Assembly: GCA_934273135.1 (NCBI GenBank)
Contig: CAKQSU010000084.1
Span: forward strand, 1 to 5,693
Origin: an uncultured Clostridia bacterium
Lineage (GTDB): Bacteria > Bacillota > Clostridia > Christensenellales > Borkfalkiaceae
Length of the DNA: 5,693 bases
Direction: 5' to 3'
The first letter of the stretch is position 1. Each line of letters opens with the position of its first letter. A program made the position numbers and the translations under genes. Below, in pieces: positions 1-5,693 of the stretch. A model generated the notes under the pieces. It ran no database searches, was not told where the DNA came from, and saw only the letters and a program-made list of their open reading frames with translations.

Positions 1-384
1 ACTTTGTATTATGCTGTTCGCAACGTTGTCGCTCGAAAGCACGGCTAAAAGATAATGGTCCGTCGATATAAACTTACAGGAAGTCTCGTCCGATATTTTT
101 GTCGCAAGGTTTATGGCATGATTCATTCGGGCGGAAAACATTCTGTCGCCCTCCTGAGAAAAACTTTCCCTTCTCACCTGGGCTTCGAAAGCTGTTTCGC
201 TTACTCCGAAGTATCTCAAAAGCTCCGCCGGACCGCCGCGCATTCTCAAAAGCGCGATAATCGTAAATTCCGTCGCGATAAAACGTGCGTTATACTCCCG
301 CCGAGCAATCGTCAGAGAAAGCTTTAACATTCCGTTGAATTCTTCGGTCGCTCTGTCGACCGGGTTGTCAGGATTGAAGTTCAT
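1..384 (-). CDS. clpC: ClpC-type AAA+ unfoldase, N-terminal domain only (partial, cut by left window edge)
   Basis: A 128-residue open frame begins at an ATG (382-384) and runs off the left edge without a stop, so only the N-terminal domain is visible. It shows the two-repeat Clp_N fold. Repeat 1 (about residues 9-70) has IATEFTIIALL where ClpC proteins usually have IGTEHILLGL. Repeat 2 (about 82-128) has ISTDHYLLAVL. In ClpC this domain docks adaptors and phosphoarginine-marked substrates before ATP-driven unfolding into ClpP; E39 and D109 align with the glutamates reported to bind phosphoarginine in B. subtilis ClpC. The AAA+ modules lie outside the window, so naming it ClpC rather than another Clp ATPase rests on its place after mcsA-mcsB. 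The domain is clearly diverged. The ribosome binding site is weak (GGAAA about 8 nt before ATG), and an in-frame TAA about 30 nt upstream excludes a much longer start. Confidence 0.82.
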   Translation of the reverse strand, partial: MNFNPDNPVDRATEEFNGMLKLSLTIARREYNARFIATEFTIIALLRMRGGPAELLRYFGVSETAFEAQVRRESFSQEGDRMFSARMNHAINLATKISDETSCKFISTDHYLLAVLSSDNVANSIIQS

Positions 385-432
385 AGTAAAATTTCCGATT
401 TCAATAGTCGTTTATTGGTCTTTTAGTTGCGT

Positions 433-466
433 AAAACGTTTTCGTCTTTTAAAAGACACGAAAACG
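433..466 (-). promoter_or_regulatory. Stem-loop between mcsB and clpC, possible attenuator or weak terminator
   Basis: On the minus strand, four bases after the mcsB stop codon, CGTTTTC pairs with GAAAACG and the adjoining GTCTTTT pairs with AAAAGAC, with a 2-nt bulge (GT) on the 5' side. Four Ts then ACGC follow. The stem is AT-rich and the T run short, so full termination is doubtful. Partial read-through between mcsB and clpC, or an RNA processing or stability element, fits equally well. Confidence 0.45.
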
Positions 467-470
467 CATT

Positions 471-1472
471 TTATTTTGCTGCCCGCACACCTAAGCTCAA
501 AATTGCTTTATTGACAAATTCCGCGCGTCGCTCGTCTTCGTTGATACTCTTTAGATTGGGAACGAGCAACAAAGTCGCGCTTCTTGCCGAAACCATAACG
601 TCGTCGATACCGCTCGGGTAATCGGCTTTTAATACGTTCAAGGCAAGCCCTAATTTAACCTTTGCCGCAAGATCCGCAAATTCGGCGTAACCTATTCTTT
701 TACAATTTGCGAGTATGCCGTAAGCCCTCAAACAAGCGTCGGAAAAATCGACTTCGTTATCGGAATACAAAGCTCGGCGTTCCTCTCGCTCGGCGACTTC
801 CACACTCTTAACGAAGCTCGTAACGCGTTCGATTATCTCCGTTTCCGTAACGCCGTAAGTAATTTCGTTGCTGATTTGAAAAAGCGAGCAATCGCCGCCG
901 CTGCCTTCGCCGTACGCGCCTCTCACGGTCAACCCCGCCGAGCGGGCTTTTCTCGTAATTTCGCCCGTTTCGCCCGAATATGCGAGCGCAGGCAGAAAAA
1001 GCATTGCGGAAGCCCTCATTCCCGTTCCGACGTTTGACGGGCATGTAGTCAAAAATCCGAATTTGCCTTTTGCGAAACGCAGGTTGTTGTTGAGAACGTT
1101 ATCGAGCGTTTTTAACCGCGAATAAACGCTTTTTAAGCTAAGCCCCGCAGCAAAACACTGTTCGCGCAAATGGTCTTCCTCGTTTATCATGACGGAAACG
1201 GTTTCGTCCGACGAGGAAGCAAGCGCGCCCCTCGGGCTTTTTGCGAGAGCAGACGAAACAAGGTATCTTTCGACGAACGAAAGCTTCTTTTCTTCCGTCA
1301 GGCTCCGCATCTCGGTAAACGTAAAACCGCCTATCGCGCCGAGTATTCTTTTGACTAAAGCCGTAACGCGGTCTTCGGCGGCAGTGTCTCGTATAACGGG
1401 TGAAAAACCGATACCTGAAAGATTGCGGGCGAGCCGCACGCGAGAGGAAACGATTACGGAAGTATCAATCAT
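471..1472 (-). CDS. mcsB: Protein-arginine kinase McsB
   Basis: McsB is a phosphagen-kinase-fold enzyme that transfers the ATP gamma-phosphate to arginine side chains in proteins, marking them for ClpCP degradation. At 333 residues it is about 30 shorter than B. subtilis McsB. Visible signatures are SSRVRLARN (9-17), the NEEDH motif (97-101) that supplies a catalytic glutamate, TTCPSNVGTGMR (142-153) with the family cysteine C144 and phosphate-binding R153, and VRGAYGEG (183-190) with R184 and E189. Together these predict an active kinase. Near the C-terminus the phosphoarginine-sensing RDxxRA motif appears as EDERRA (312-317), so its first arginine is lost. The start is secure: an AGAGGGT ribosome binding site lies 5 nt upstream, and the ATG overlaps the end of mcsA by 8 nt (ATGATTGA), suggesting translational coupling. 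It is co-transcribed with mcsA and probably with clpC. Confidence 0.95.
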   Translation of the reverse strand: MIDTSVIVSSRVRLARNLSGIGFSPVIRDTAAEDRVTALVKRILGAIGGFTFTEMRSLTEEKKLSFVERYLVSSALAKSPRGALASSSDETVSVMINEEDHLREQCFAAGLSLKSVYSRLKTLDNVLNNNLRFAKGKFGFLTTCPSNVGTGMRASAMLFLPALAYSGETGEITRKARSAGLTVRGAYGEGSGGDCSLFQISNEITYGVTETEIIERVTSFVKSVEVAEREERRALYSDNEVDFSDACLRAYGILANCKRIGYAEFADLAAKVKLGLALNVLKADYPSGIDDVMVSARSATLLLVPNLKSINEDERRAEFVNKAILSLGVRAAK

Positions 1473-1770
1473 CGTTCACCCTCTGCAGCCCCGCTATCAA
1501 AGGCTTTAATTCTTGCTCGAAGCTTGCATAGCAATCTTCGCAACCGACGAGAAGCGTTTCCGAAATCTCGCCGAACGTTCTGCCGCAAGTTCTGCATTTT
1601 TTATTCGGTACGACGTAAAAAAGTTCAAAGAACGTTTGGTCGCTCAGCCCGTAAGCTTTATATTCGCATTCCGCGCAGACTTCGCCCGTAACGTACAGAC
1701 TGCCAAGCCTGCGCTCGACCCTTTCGGTCGCTGCGTTTTTATGACAAATCGGACAAACCATTTTTACCAT
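1465..1770 (-). CDS. mcsA: McsA-like zinc-finger activator of McsB (short form)
   Basis: A 101-residue protein with two four-cysteine zinc sites: C6-x2-C9 with C32-x2-C35, and C59-x2-C62 with C77-x2-C80. The segment after the second site (GCEDCYASFEQELKPLI) matches the conserved McsA stretch before its C-terminal part. McsA binds and stimulates McsB. B. subtilis McsA is about 185 residues and ends in a coiled-coil/UVR region; here the protein stops at LQRVNDD, so that region is missing. The reading frame closes cleanly at TGA inside the mcsB start, which argues against a recent frameshift. The first ATG is favoured because AAGG lies 5 nt upstream; M4 would be further away. It is the first gene after the promoter at 1795-1823. 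The usual preceding gene, ctsR, is not present. Confidence 0.85.
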   Translation of the reverse strand: MVKMVCPICHKNAATERVERRLGSLYVTGEVCAECEYKAYGLSDQTFFELFYVVPNKKCRTCGRTFGEISETLLVGCEDCYASFEQELKPLIAGLQRVNDD

Positions 1771-1794
1771 CGCCGCCTTAGTTTTTCTACTGAT

Positions 1795-1823
1795 ATTATA
1801 TCATGGTTGAGATTTATTGTAAA
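1795..1823 (-). promoter_or_regulatory. Sigma-A type promoter for mcsA-mcsB(-clpC)
   Basis: Read on the minus strand, TTTACA (1818-1823) and TATAAT (1795-1800) are separated by exactly 17 bp, and TG one base before the -10 makes it an extended -10. The predicted transcript starts near 1788, giving a short leader of about 18 nt before the mcsA ATG. It lies just after the galU terminator, so the mcs operon is probably transcribed separately. No convincing CtsR heptad operator overlaps it. Confidence 0.8.
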
Positions 1824-1855
1824 TAGCTTTTTGCGGAATTTTTGTCGATTTTCAC

Positions 1856-1922
1856 AAAAAAATAAGGAAAACGGCGGGACTTAAACGCAAAAGACAATTC
1901 TTCCGCGCCCTAAGACCCGCCG
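1856..1922 (-). terminator. Rho-independent terminator of galU, long stem
   Basis: Seven bases after the galU stop the minus strand reads CGGCGGG, pairing with CCCGCCG (arms 1916-1922 and 1872-1878). The helix continues past a T-T mismatch (CTTA/TAAG) and then an inner stem CGCGGAAGA/TCTTTTGCG containing two G-U pairs, closed by an ATTG loop. TTTTCCTTA and a run of seven Ts follow. The stem is unusually long for an intrinsic terminator. Confidence 0.88.
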
Positions 1923-1928
1923 CAAGCG

Positions 1929-2807
1929 TTAAGATTGAGTTTTCAGAAGTTCCGTCAGGTACTTTTTAAAGTCCTCGCCTAACTTTTCGTCGCGAAGCCC
2001 GAATTCTACGTTTGCCTTTAAAAAGCCGAGTCTGTCGCCCATGTCGTAACGCGTTCCGATAAACTCGTAAGCGTACGCGCCGTTTTTGCGCGCTTCTTGA
2101 TCTAAGGCGTCGGTAAGCTGGTACTCGTTGTTGAGCGTAGGCTTTAAGTTTTCGAGTATCGAAAAAATCGAGGGAGCGAGTACGTATCTGCCGAGCGGAG
2201 CCAAATCGCTTTTGACTTTCTCTATCGGCGGCTTTTCGGTAATGCATGTAACTTCAAATTCCCTGCCATCCGCCGAAGAATATTCGACCGAAGCGTACTT
2301 AGGCACGTCCTTTACAGGCACGCGCTTTACGCCGATAACGGTTTTGCCTGTCTTTTCATATACGTAGGCAAGTTGTCCGATTACGGGGCGACCTTCGTTA
2401 TACATAACGTCGTCGCCGAACATAACGGCAAAAGGCTTGTCCTTAATGTAATCCTTTGCAGCCATAACCGCGTCCGCGGAACCGAGCTGGCGAACCTGTT
2501 CGACAAAACGAACGTTAAACGATTCGGGAAGCTTGATTGCTTTCAAAAATTCTTCCTTGCCGCCTTTTTCCAAAACCCTTTCGAGTTCGGGCGCGGGGCG
2601 GAAGTGATTTTCGATTATTTCTTTTTTCTGTCCGACGACGAAAATAATTTCCTCGATTCCGCTGTCAATCGCTTCTTTTGCAATAATTTGTATTGCGGGA
2701 ATATTGAGTATCGGAAGCATCGGCTTAGGAACGGCTTTCGTGAAAGGCAAAAACCTCGTGCCGTATCCCGCAACGGGAATAACGGCTGTTTTAACTTTTT
2801 CCATCAT
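1929..2807 (-). CDS. galU: UTP-glucose-1-phosphate uridylyltransferase (GalU/GtaB family)
   Basis: This cytoplasmic enzyme makes UDP-glucose from UTP and glucose-1-phosphate, feeding cell-envelope polymers, glycolipids and galactose metabolism. At 292 residues it is full length for the family. Motifs seen: nucleotide-binding loop PVAGYGTRFLP (11-21) followed by KAVPKPMLP (24-32), metal-site FGDD (130-133), TEKP (190-193) with the conserved lysine, GRYVL (206-210), EYQLTDAL (228-235) and RYDMGDRLGFLK (253-264). The segment LGSADAV (108-114) replaces the more usual LGLGHAV, so a different sugar-1-phosphate cannot be fully excluded, but the overall pattern is GalU. Two ATGs are adjacent (2805-2807 and 2802-2804). 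The AGAGG ribosome binding site is 4 nt from the first and 7 nt from the second, so translation may start at the second. It has its own terminator and no clear promoter. Confidence 0.93.
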   Translation of the reverse strand: MMEKVKTAVIPVAGYGTRFLPFTKAVPKPMLPILNIPAIQIIAKEAIDSGIEEIIFVVGQKKEIIENHFRPAPELERVLEKGGKEEFLKAIKLPESFNVRFVEQVRQLGSADAVMAAKDYIKDKPFAVMFGDDVMYNEGRPVIGQLAYVYEKTGKTVIGVKRVPVKDVPKYASVEYSSADGREFEVTCITEKPPIEKVKSDLAPLGRYVLAPSIFSILENLKPTLNNEYQLTDALDQEARKNGAYAYEFIGTRYDMGDRLGFLKANVEFGLRDEKLGEDFKKYLTELLKTQS

Positions 2808-2831
2808 TCAACCTCTTTGTTTCTTTTTTTA

Positions 2832-2862
2832 TAAAAACACGCAAAATAAAGTATTTTATGCG
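2832..2862 (-). terminator. Probable terminator downstream of upp
   Basis: On the minus strand CGC-AT-AAAATA pairs with TATTTTGCG around a CTT loop, with a 2-nt bulge, and is followed by TGTTTTTAT. The stem is AT-rich, so the strength is uncertain. In the plus direction the same hairpin is followed by six Ts, so it could act both ways, though no plus-strand gene needs it. It sits between the upp stop and the galU ribosome binding site. Confidence 0.5.
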
Positions 2863-2906
2863 GTTTTTTAAAAGTTTTTACGTCACGCGTAACTTGCTTT
2901 TCGCTC

Positions 2907-3563
<657 letters not shown>

Positions 3564-3572
3564 TTAAATAAA

Positions 3573-3588
3573 ATCGCGTTTATGCGAT
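3573..3588. repeat. Inverted repeat in the upp leader
   Basis: ATCGC and GCGAT are separated by 6 bp and flanked by A/T tracts, about 36 bp upstream of the upp start codon. The symmetry suits either a regulator-binding site or a small RNA hairpin followed by T-rich sequence on the minus strand. The site was found by symmetry alone; no known regulator is recognised. Confidence 0.4.
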
Positions 3589-3608
3589 AAAATTATCCTA
3601 AACTTCAT

Positions 3609-3637
3609 AAAAAAACCGAGAATTTTACTCGGTTTTT
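3609..3637 (-). terminator. Rho-independent terminator of the sua5-ywlE-rpiB operon
   Basis: On the minus strand AAACCGAG pairs with CTCGGTTT around the loop TAAAATT, followed by a run of Ts (seven including those that may pair). The rpiB stop codon TAA lies in the loop, so the last rpiB codons form the 5' arm. This ends the upstream operon before upp. Confidence 0.9.
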
Positions 3638-4083
3638 CCGTTTTGTTCGTCTTCTATCGCCATCATTTTTTCAACGCGACGAAGATGTCTGCCGCCCTCG
3701 AAACCCGTTTCGAGAAACACTGCGGTTATTCTTTTCATTATTTCCAAAGTCGTAACGTTCGCGCCCATTGCAAGACAGTTTGAATTGTTGTGTCTTCTTG
3801 TCATTTCGGCTTGAAAAACATCGGTGCAAAGAGCGCATCTGATACCTTTAACTTTGTTGGCGCAAATAGAAACGCCTATGCCCGTACTGCAAATGAATAT
3901 ACCCTTTTCGCATTCTTCCTGCGCAACGGCTTTCGCCGCGGGATACACAAAATCGGGATAATCGCAGGAATCGGTAGAATACGTACCGAAATCGACGACT
4001 TGATAGCCGAAATCCTCGGCAAAGGTCATAAGTTCTTTTTTCGCGTTAAAACCCGCGTGATCGCTTGCAAACGCAATTTTCAT
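3625..4083 (-). CDS. rpiB: Ribose-5-phosphate isomerase B
   Basis: RpiB interconverts ribose-5-phosphate and ribulose-5-phosphate in the non-oxidative pentose phosphate pathway, supplying the ribose for PRPP. At 152 residues it is normal length. It opens with the family motif MKIAFASDHAG (D8, H9) and has ICSTGIGVSICANKVKGIR (64-82), where C65 matches the catalytic-base cysteine, then TRRHNNSN (95-102) with H98 as the probable ring-opening acid. The common CGTGIG is CSTGIG here, a mild change. Related sugar isomerases of the LacAB/RpiB family share the fold, so another aldose substrate is possible, but the context (ywlF position of the B. subtilis ywl cluster) favours RpiB. Its ATG overlaps the preceding stop by one base (TAATG), and GGAGG lies 9 nt upstream. 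Confidence 0.94.
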   Translation of the reverse strand: MKIAFASDHAGFNAKKELMTFAEDFGYQVVDFGTYSTDSCDYPDFVYPAAKAVAQEECEKGIFICSTGIGVSICANKVKGIRCALCTDVFQAEMTRRHNNSNCLAMGANVTTLEIMKRITAVFLETGFEGGRHLRRVEKMMAIEDEQNGKTE

Positions 4084-4550
4084 TATTTTATACCTCCGTT
4101 TTTCCGACGTTCATCATCAATTATTTCCGTTATCATATCGGCAAGCAATGCCGCATAATTTTTCAACTTCAAAGCGCAATCGGCGTACGCCTCTTCGCCT
4201 TTTTTATAAGGGTCGTCTAAGCCGCAACCGAAAAGCTGTTCGAACGAGTACGCGTTTTTGATTTGCTTAAGCGATACTTCTTTAAGCACGTCTTCCGTAA
4301 CGGCAATAATCGCCGATTGTTTTAATGCGGAAGACTTAGTGAGTTTTTTCGGTTTGAAAGCCGTTATTTTAACATTCAGCTTTTCAAGTTCTCTTTTTGC
4401 GTAAGGATTGATTTCCTTTTCCGTAGGGTTCAGCCCGTAACTCGTAACCGCAACCCCTTTAATTTTTCTGCGTTTCAATTCGTCTTTCAGAATAAACATA
4501 GCCATTGGGCTGCGACATGTATTCCCTACACAGACGAACGCAATCTTCAT
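4083..4550 (-). CDS. ywlE: Low-molecular-weight phosphatase, probable protein-arginine phosphatase (YwlE-like)
   Basis: The protein has the LMW-phosphatase P-loop VCVGNTCRSP near its N-terminus (Cys-x5-Arg; nucleophile C7 and R13 counted from the start chosen here) and a late LDDPY motif with the general-acid aspartate (D113). The residue before the second P-loop cysteine is Thr (T11). In B. subtilis YwlE this Thr gives phosphoarginine selectivity, whereas tyrosine phosphatases usually carry Ile. The gene lies between a Sua5 homologue and rpiB as in the B. subtilis ywl cluster, and McsB is encoded nearby, so reversal of arginine phosphorylation is the likely role. The start is uncertain: the frame opens at TTG (4574) overlapping the upstream stop, with ATGs at 4562 and 4550. 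I chose 4550 because it aligns with the YwlE N-terminus and has a weak GAG 7 nt upstream. The protein is then 155 residues. Confidence 0.88.
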   Translation of the reverse strand: MKIAFVCVGNTCRSPMAMFILKDELKRRKIKGVAVTSYGLNPTEKEINPYAKRELEKLNVKITAFKPKKLTKSSALKQSAIIAVTEDVLKEVSLKQIKNAYSFEQLFGCGLDDPYKKGEEAYADCALKLKNYAALLADMITEIIDDERRKNGGIK

Positions 4551-4570
4551 TTTTACGCTCATTTTAAAAA

Positions 4571-5566
4571 TCAACCGAAAGCTTTAAGGAATCTGTTTTC
4601 TACGCTTAAACAAACCTCGTCCGCGATTTCAAACCTTATCCCTATTAGTATATCGTATTTTTCGCCTTCATGCAAGCAGTAATACAGCCTTGATGCCATT
4701 TCGTTGCCGTTTTTTCCTAAATTAAGCAAATTGCAACCTTCAAAATAATTTTTCAACGAATCGTCGCATAGAATACACGCCGTTTTTCCGTCCGCAACGT
4801 AACTTAAGTACAACTTTTTTGCTTCCGTTATCTCCTCGCGATTAAAGAGCGCGGTTTTTGTGTTAGGGCAGTAATGCCTGTATTTTGTCCCCGGCGAGCG
4901 TTTGTTAAGCTCGGAATCGGAAGAAGCATACGTGCATTTGCCGACGATTTTTTCAACCATATCGGCAGTAACAAGTCCTTTACGCAAGATAACGGGATAT
5001 TCGCCGGTAACGTCCATAACGGTGGATTCTATACCGCCGTCGGAGCGCCCGCCGTCGAGTATCATAGGTATCTTATCCTTGAAATCATTATAGACGTGCA
5101 TCGCCGTGACGGGGCTTGTGTGCTTGGATATATTAGCCGACGGAGCGGCAACGGGGACGCTCACCGCCCTCAAAAAAGCTTGCGCGCCCGTATGGGAAGG
5201 AACGCGAATAGCAAGCGTTTCAAGCCCGCACGAAACATATCCGCTTACTACGTTTTTGCTTCTGTAAACCAAAGTCAAAGGTCCGGGCAAAAATGCGTCG
5301 CGTAATTTTTTTACGTACGGCTCATCGTCGTAAACAAGTTTTGTTATATCGTATTCCGGCGGAACGTGAACGATAAGCGGATTGTCGAGCGGGCGACCTT
5401 TTGCCGTGTACACAGCCTTTATCGCTTCATCGCTCAAAGCGTTTGCCCCAAGCCCGTAAACCGTTTCGGTAGGGAACGCCACAAGCTTATCATGCGTGAC
5501 GTAATCTTTTGCAATTTTTAAGCTTTCATCAGTGATTTTGTAAATTATTTTGTTTTCGGAAAACAT
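4571..5566 (-). CDS. ywlC: L-threonylcarbamoyladenylate synthase, Sua5 type
   Basis: This enzyme makes threonylcarbamoyl-AMP from threonine, bicarbonate and ATP, the first step of the t6A37 modification in tRNAs that read ANN codons. With the ATG at 5564-5566 it has 331 residues. The YrdC/TsaC domain (about 10-210) shows FPTETVYGLG (31-40), KGRPLDNPL (56-64) and PSANIS (142-147). The linker RSPGTKYRHYCPN (223-235) is the hallmark of two-domain Sua5 proteins, followed by a roughly 95-residue Sua5 C-terminal domain ending SVENRFLKAFG. The frame extends upstream to 5632, but that part overlaps a better-supported upstream frame, so the later ATG is preferred. That ATG is one base after the upstream TAA; an AGGA lies 11 nt before it, and coupling is likely. 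It heads the group with ywlE and rpiB. Confidence 0.93.
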   Translation of the reverse strand: MFSENKIIYKITDESLKIAKDYVTHDKLVAFPTETVYGLGANALSDEAIKAVYTAKGRPLDNPLIVHVPPEYDITKLVYDDEPYVKKLRDAFLPGPLTLVYRSKNVVSGYVSCGLETLAIRVPSHTGAQAFLRAVSVPVAAPSANISKHTSPVTAMHVYNDFKDKIPMILDGGRSDGGIESTVMDVTGEYPVILRKGLVTADMVEKIVGKCTYASSDSELNKRSPGTKYRHYCPNTKTALFNREEITEAKKLYLSYVADGKTACILCDDSLKNYFEGCNLLNLGKNGNEMASRLYYCLHEGEKYDILIGIRFEIADEVCLSVENRFLKAFG

Positions 5567-5567
5567 C

Positions 5568-5693
5568 TTAAAAAACGTCCTCGTCATCCTCGGGAATCGC
5601 GCTTGAAAGGCTTGAAAGCTCGCTCTCGTCAAGTGAAGAATAACTCTCTTCCGCCCGCGGAGCGTCGGCTTCCTCGCGGCGTCTGTCCTCAGC
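5568..5693 (-). CDS. C-terminal tail of an unidentified protein (partial, cut by right window edge)
   Basis: An open frame enters from the right edge and ends in TAA at 5568-5570, one base before the Sua5 start. The 41 visible residues are charged and low in complexity: an Arg/Glu-rich part, then SSLDESELSSLSS and an acidic end IPEDDEDVF. A 9-bp tandem repeat at 5601-5618 encodes the repeated LSS. It is probably a disordered tail, so the family cannot be named. The near-abutting junction suggests it is co-transcribed with the Sua5 gene. The alternative, that this DNA encodes the N-terminus of Sua5 in another frame, is less likely because the known Sua5 domain begins after 5566. Confidence 0.6.
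   Translation of the reverse strand, partial: AEDRRREEADAPRAEESYSSLDESELSSLSSAIPEDDEDVF

Noticed and set aside
55..327. Plus-strand 90-codon open frame near the left edge
   Set aside because: It lies antisense to the clpC N-terminal domain, which has recognisable Clp_N repeats; the plus-strand product shows no family features.
808..1044. Second minus-strand frame inside mcsB
   Set aside because: It is an out-of-frame, Arg-rich shadow of the McsB catalytic region.
1838..1856. CtsR-like heptad repeat upstream of the mcsA promoter
   Set aside because: GTGAAAATCGACAAAA matches the heptads poorly, especially in the second half, and no ctsR gene is seen nearby.
1513..1884. Plus-strand open frame covering mcsA and its promoter
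   Set aside because: It is antisense to the conserved cysteine pattern of McsA and crosses the promoter and the galU terminator region; the product is not recognisable.
2373..2834. Plus-strand 153-codon open frame opposite galU
   Set aside because: It mirrors the galU coding frame and has no recognisable domain; GalU motifs on the minus strand explain the region.
2808..2870. Promoter for galU
   Set aside because: TATAAA and TAAAAT hexamers occur in this AT-rich gap, but neither has a reasonable -35 at 16-18 bp.
4551..4574. TTG start for the LMW phosphatase overlapping the Sua5 stop
   Set aside because: It lacks a ribosome binding site and adds residues before the conserved MKIAFVC start; it remains possible by translational coupling.
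4874..5305. Plus-strand 143-codon open frame opposite the Sua5 gene
   Set aside because: It is antisense to conserved Sua5 motifs and shows no domain of its own.
5567..5632. N-terminal extension of Sua5 to an upstream ATG at 5632
   Set aside because: The extra 22 residues do not resemble the family N-terminus and overlap the end of the upstream acidic frame; the ATG at 5566 fits family length and gene spacing.

Overview
The window looks like ordinary chromosome from a low-to-middle GC Bacillota (Firmicutes), most likely a clostridial lineage. The grounds are the mcsA-mcsB-clpC cluster and a Sua5 / LMW-phosphatase / rpiB / upp run that recalls the ywlC-ywlE-ywlF...upp region of Bacillus subtilis. 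The protein sequences are clearly diverged from B. subtilis, so a genus cannot be named. All supported genes lie on the minus strand, and no mobile element, CRISPR array, tRNA or rRNA was seen.

Layout in the direction of transcription (right to left). (1) 5693-5568: C-terminal tail of an unidentified acidic protein, cut by the window edge. (2) 5566-3625: tightly packed Sua5-type threonylcarbamoyl-AMP synthase, a low-molecular-weight phosphatase with the YwlE (protein-arginine phosphatase) signature, and ribose-5-phosphate isomerase B, ending in a strong terminator that overlaps the rpiB stop. (3) 3536-2907: uracil phosphoribosyltransferase, with a strong ribosome binding site and a probable terminator. 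(4) 2807-1929: GalU-type UTP-glucose-1-phosphate uridylyltransferase, ending in a long hairpin terminator. (5) 1823-1: a good sigma-A type promoter, then mcsA, mcsB (8-nt overlap), a hairpin in the 86-nt gap, and the start of clpC, cut by the left edge. Gaps between genes are all under 160 bp.

The main biological theme is protein-arginine phosphorylation. McsB is the kinase (writer), McsA its zinc-finger activator, the YwlE-like phosphatase the probable eraser, and the ClpC N-terminal domain the probable reader that delivers phosphoarginine-marked proteins to ClpP. All four sit within about 4.6 kb, separated by upp and galU. The system looks trimmed: ctsR is absent from its usual place before mcsA, McsA ends after its second zinc finger, and the McsB RDxxRA phosphoarginine-sensing motif appears as EDERRA. 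The remaining genes are housekeeping: tRNA t6A modification, pentose phosphate metabolism, uracil salvage and UDP-glucose supply.
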